A stretch of 64,000 bases of DNA. Origin: Spirodela intermedia (Eukaryota > Streptophyta > Magnoliopsida > Alismatales > Araceae). Below, one piece after another: positions 63,262 through 64,000 of this stretch; within the stretch, counting starts at the first letter, position 1; every line of letters starts with the position of its first letter. The translations under genes were made by a program, and so were the position numbers. Location: assembly GCA_902729315.2 (NCBI GenBank), contig LR746272.1, forward strand, positions 5,891,827 to 5,955,826, given 5' to 3'. The notes below the pieces were generated by a model. The model was not told the origin of the DNA and searched no databases. It worked only from the letters and a program-made list of their open reading frames with translations.

Positions 63262-63292
<31 letters not shown>

Positions 63293-63414
63293 TGGTGAGA
63301 AAAATGGCCTCTCCATGATGCTTTCTAAGTGTAACTTATCAAACCCGAGACTCCAGCTCTATGAAGATCAGGCAGGACCAACTTTTGACTTAGCGAAATA
63401 TCTTCCTCTCCCAC

Positions 63415-63450
<36 letters not shown>

Positions 63451-64000
63451 TCTCTTAATGTCCGTCTATCTTTCTCTTTCCTCCACCTATTCTCCGACAA
63501 CATATCTAGACCAGTCCGTGGTTATAGGACGTTTCTTGATCCTTCTCGGTAGTTGTAAGCCTTTATTATGTTTGCCAGCCATGAATAACGTTTCCCTAGG
63601 AAAATAACAAGAGAGAGCGGAATCTCTACCAACGCTGGCTGTTGACCAACTACGAAGGACTCGTTCAACTCGATCAGCTAACACACGCTCTCTCTCTCTC
63701 CCTCCTCTCACTCGTACTCGTCCCTGGCTTTAGAAAGGGAAAGTAGGACGTGGGTAAGACGAAAAGATTTTAAATGCGGCACAATGACCAACTACTCTCT
63801 CCGTCTGTTCATCGATTGCGATGTTTCATATAGTTCCCTCGGATTTGGTTTCCTTCTTCCTAAATCAACAAAAAAACACTGTTGCGACAGGTAAACCCTT
63901 GAAGAATAAAGATTCTTCCTTTTCCTTTTTTTTTTTTTGGGGGGGGGATTGGAGAGAGAGAGAATTACATGTTGAATGAGGCTCCGATTAAAGTAAAAAA
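61518..64000. other. Gene-free right end with microsatellites and a duplication
   Basis: No supported gene. It holds CT runs at 61738-61761, 61886-61909 and 63415-63436, GA runs at 62366-62402 and 63262-63288, a (TA)n run near 62140-62155, and the 198-bp duplication at 62212-62544. Homopolymer G/T runs lie at 63050-63061 and 63928-63948. Confidence 0.5.
62212..62544. repeat. Direct duplication, 198-bp spacing
   Basis: 62212-62346 and 62411-62544 are near-identical, both starting TGTATCGTGCACATATACG and containing TTGTTTAGTGATAGGACGTG, separated by a (GA)n-rich spacer. Differences are a handful of substitutions. Confidence 0.88.

Overview
The window is nuclear DNA of a flowering plant. The evidence is spliced genes with GT-AG introns, plastid and mitochondrial targeting sequences, a DYW-type PPR protein, a laccase and a pectinesterase, together with Ty1/copia and Ty3/gypsy retroelements. 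The very GC-rich coding sequence sitting in AT-rich intergenic DNA, and the many long (GA/CT)n microsatellites, look more monocot-like than eudicot-like. I cannot name the species. No bacterial, organellar, viral-genome or CRISPR sequence was seen.

Layout. 1-460: 3' end of a pectinesterase gene with two frameshifts. 460-2700: gene-free, with one 142-bp tandem duplication. 2730-4922: six-exon laccase. 5144-10958: decayed Ty1/copia element on the minus strand, with a 1.77-kb TG...CA element nested inside it. 11357-14178: plastid-type glucose-6-phosphate 1-epimerase-like gene (+). 14430-16409: intronless DYW-class PPR gene (-). 16670-16940: triplet repeat plus 9-bp minisatellite. 16949-20121: TRAPPC4 (-). 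21602-23472: pfkB-family kinase (+). 23860-28461: ornithine carbamoyltransferase (-). 28942-about 31327: B3-domain protein (+). 32895-35330: an array of about 33 units of about 78 bp in which two unit types mostly alternate. 37535-42290: rearranged Ty3/gypsy element (-). 45293-47109: PCH1-like gene (+). 47400-57400: AT-rich graveyard of copia fragments with two more copies of the 1.7-1.9-kb TG...CA element. 58224-58738: plastid ribosomal protein bL31c (+). 60341-60890: three tandem copies of a 185-bp unit. 61191-61517: small unidentified protein. 61700-64000: microsatellites and a 198-bp duplication.

The genes are ordinary plant housekeeping and development genes and do not form one pathway. 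TRAPPC4/pfkB-kinase (1.5 kb apart) and OTC/B3 (480 bp apart) are divergent head-to-head pairs. Epimerase/PPR and pfkB-kinase/OTC are convergent. Exon boundaries were placed by hand from splice dinucleotides, reading phase and remembered family conservation, so they are inferences. The nearest thing to an undescribed system is the repeat content: a three-copy family of 1.7-1.9-kb non-coding TG...CA elements (two copies with perfect 5-bp target duplications, a conserved terminal hairpin and very different degrees of decay), and the mostly alternating A/B satellite array. Nothing here supports a novel enzymatic or defence system.
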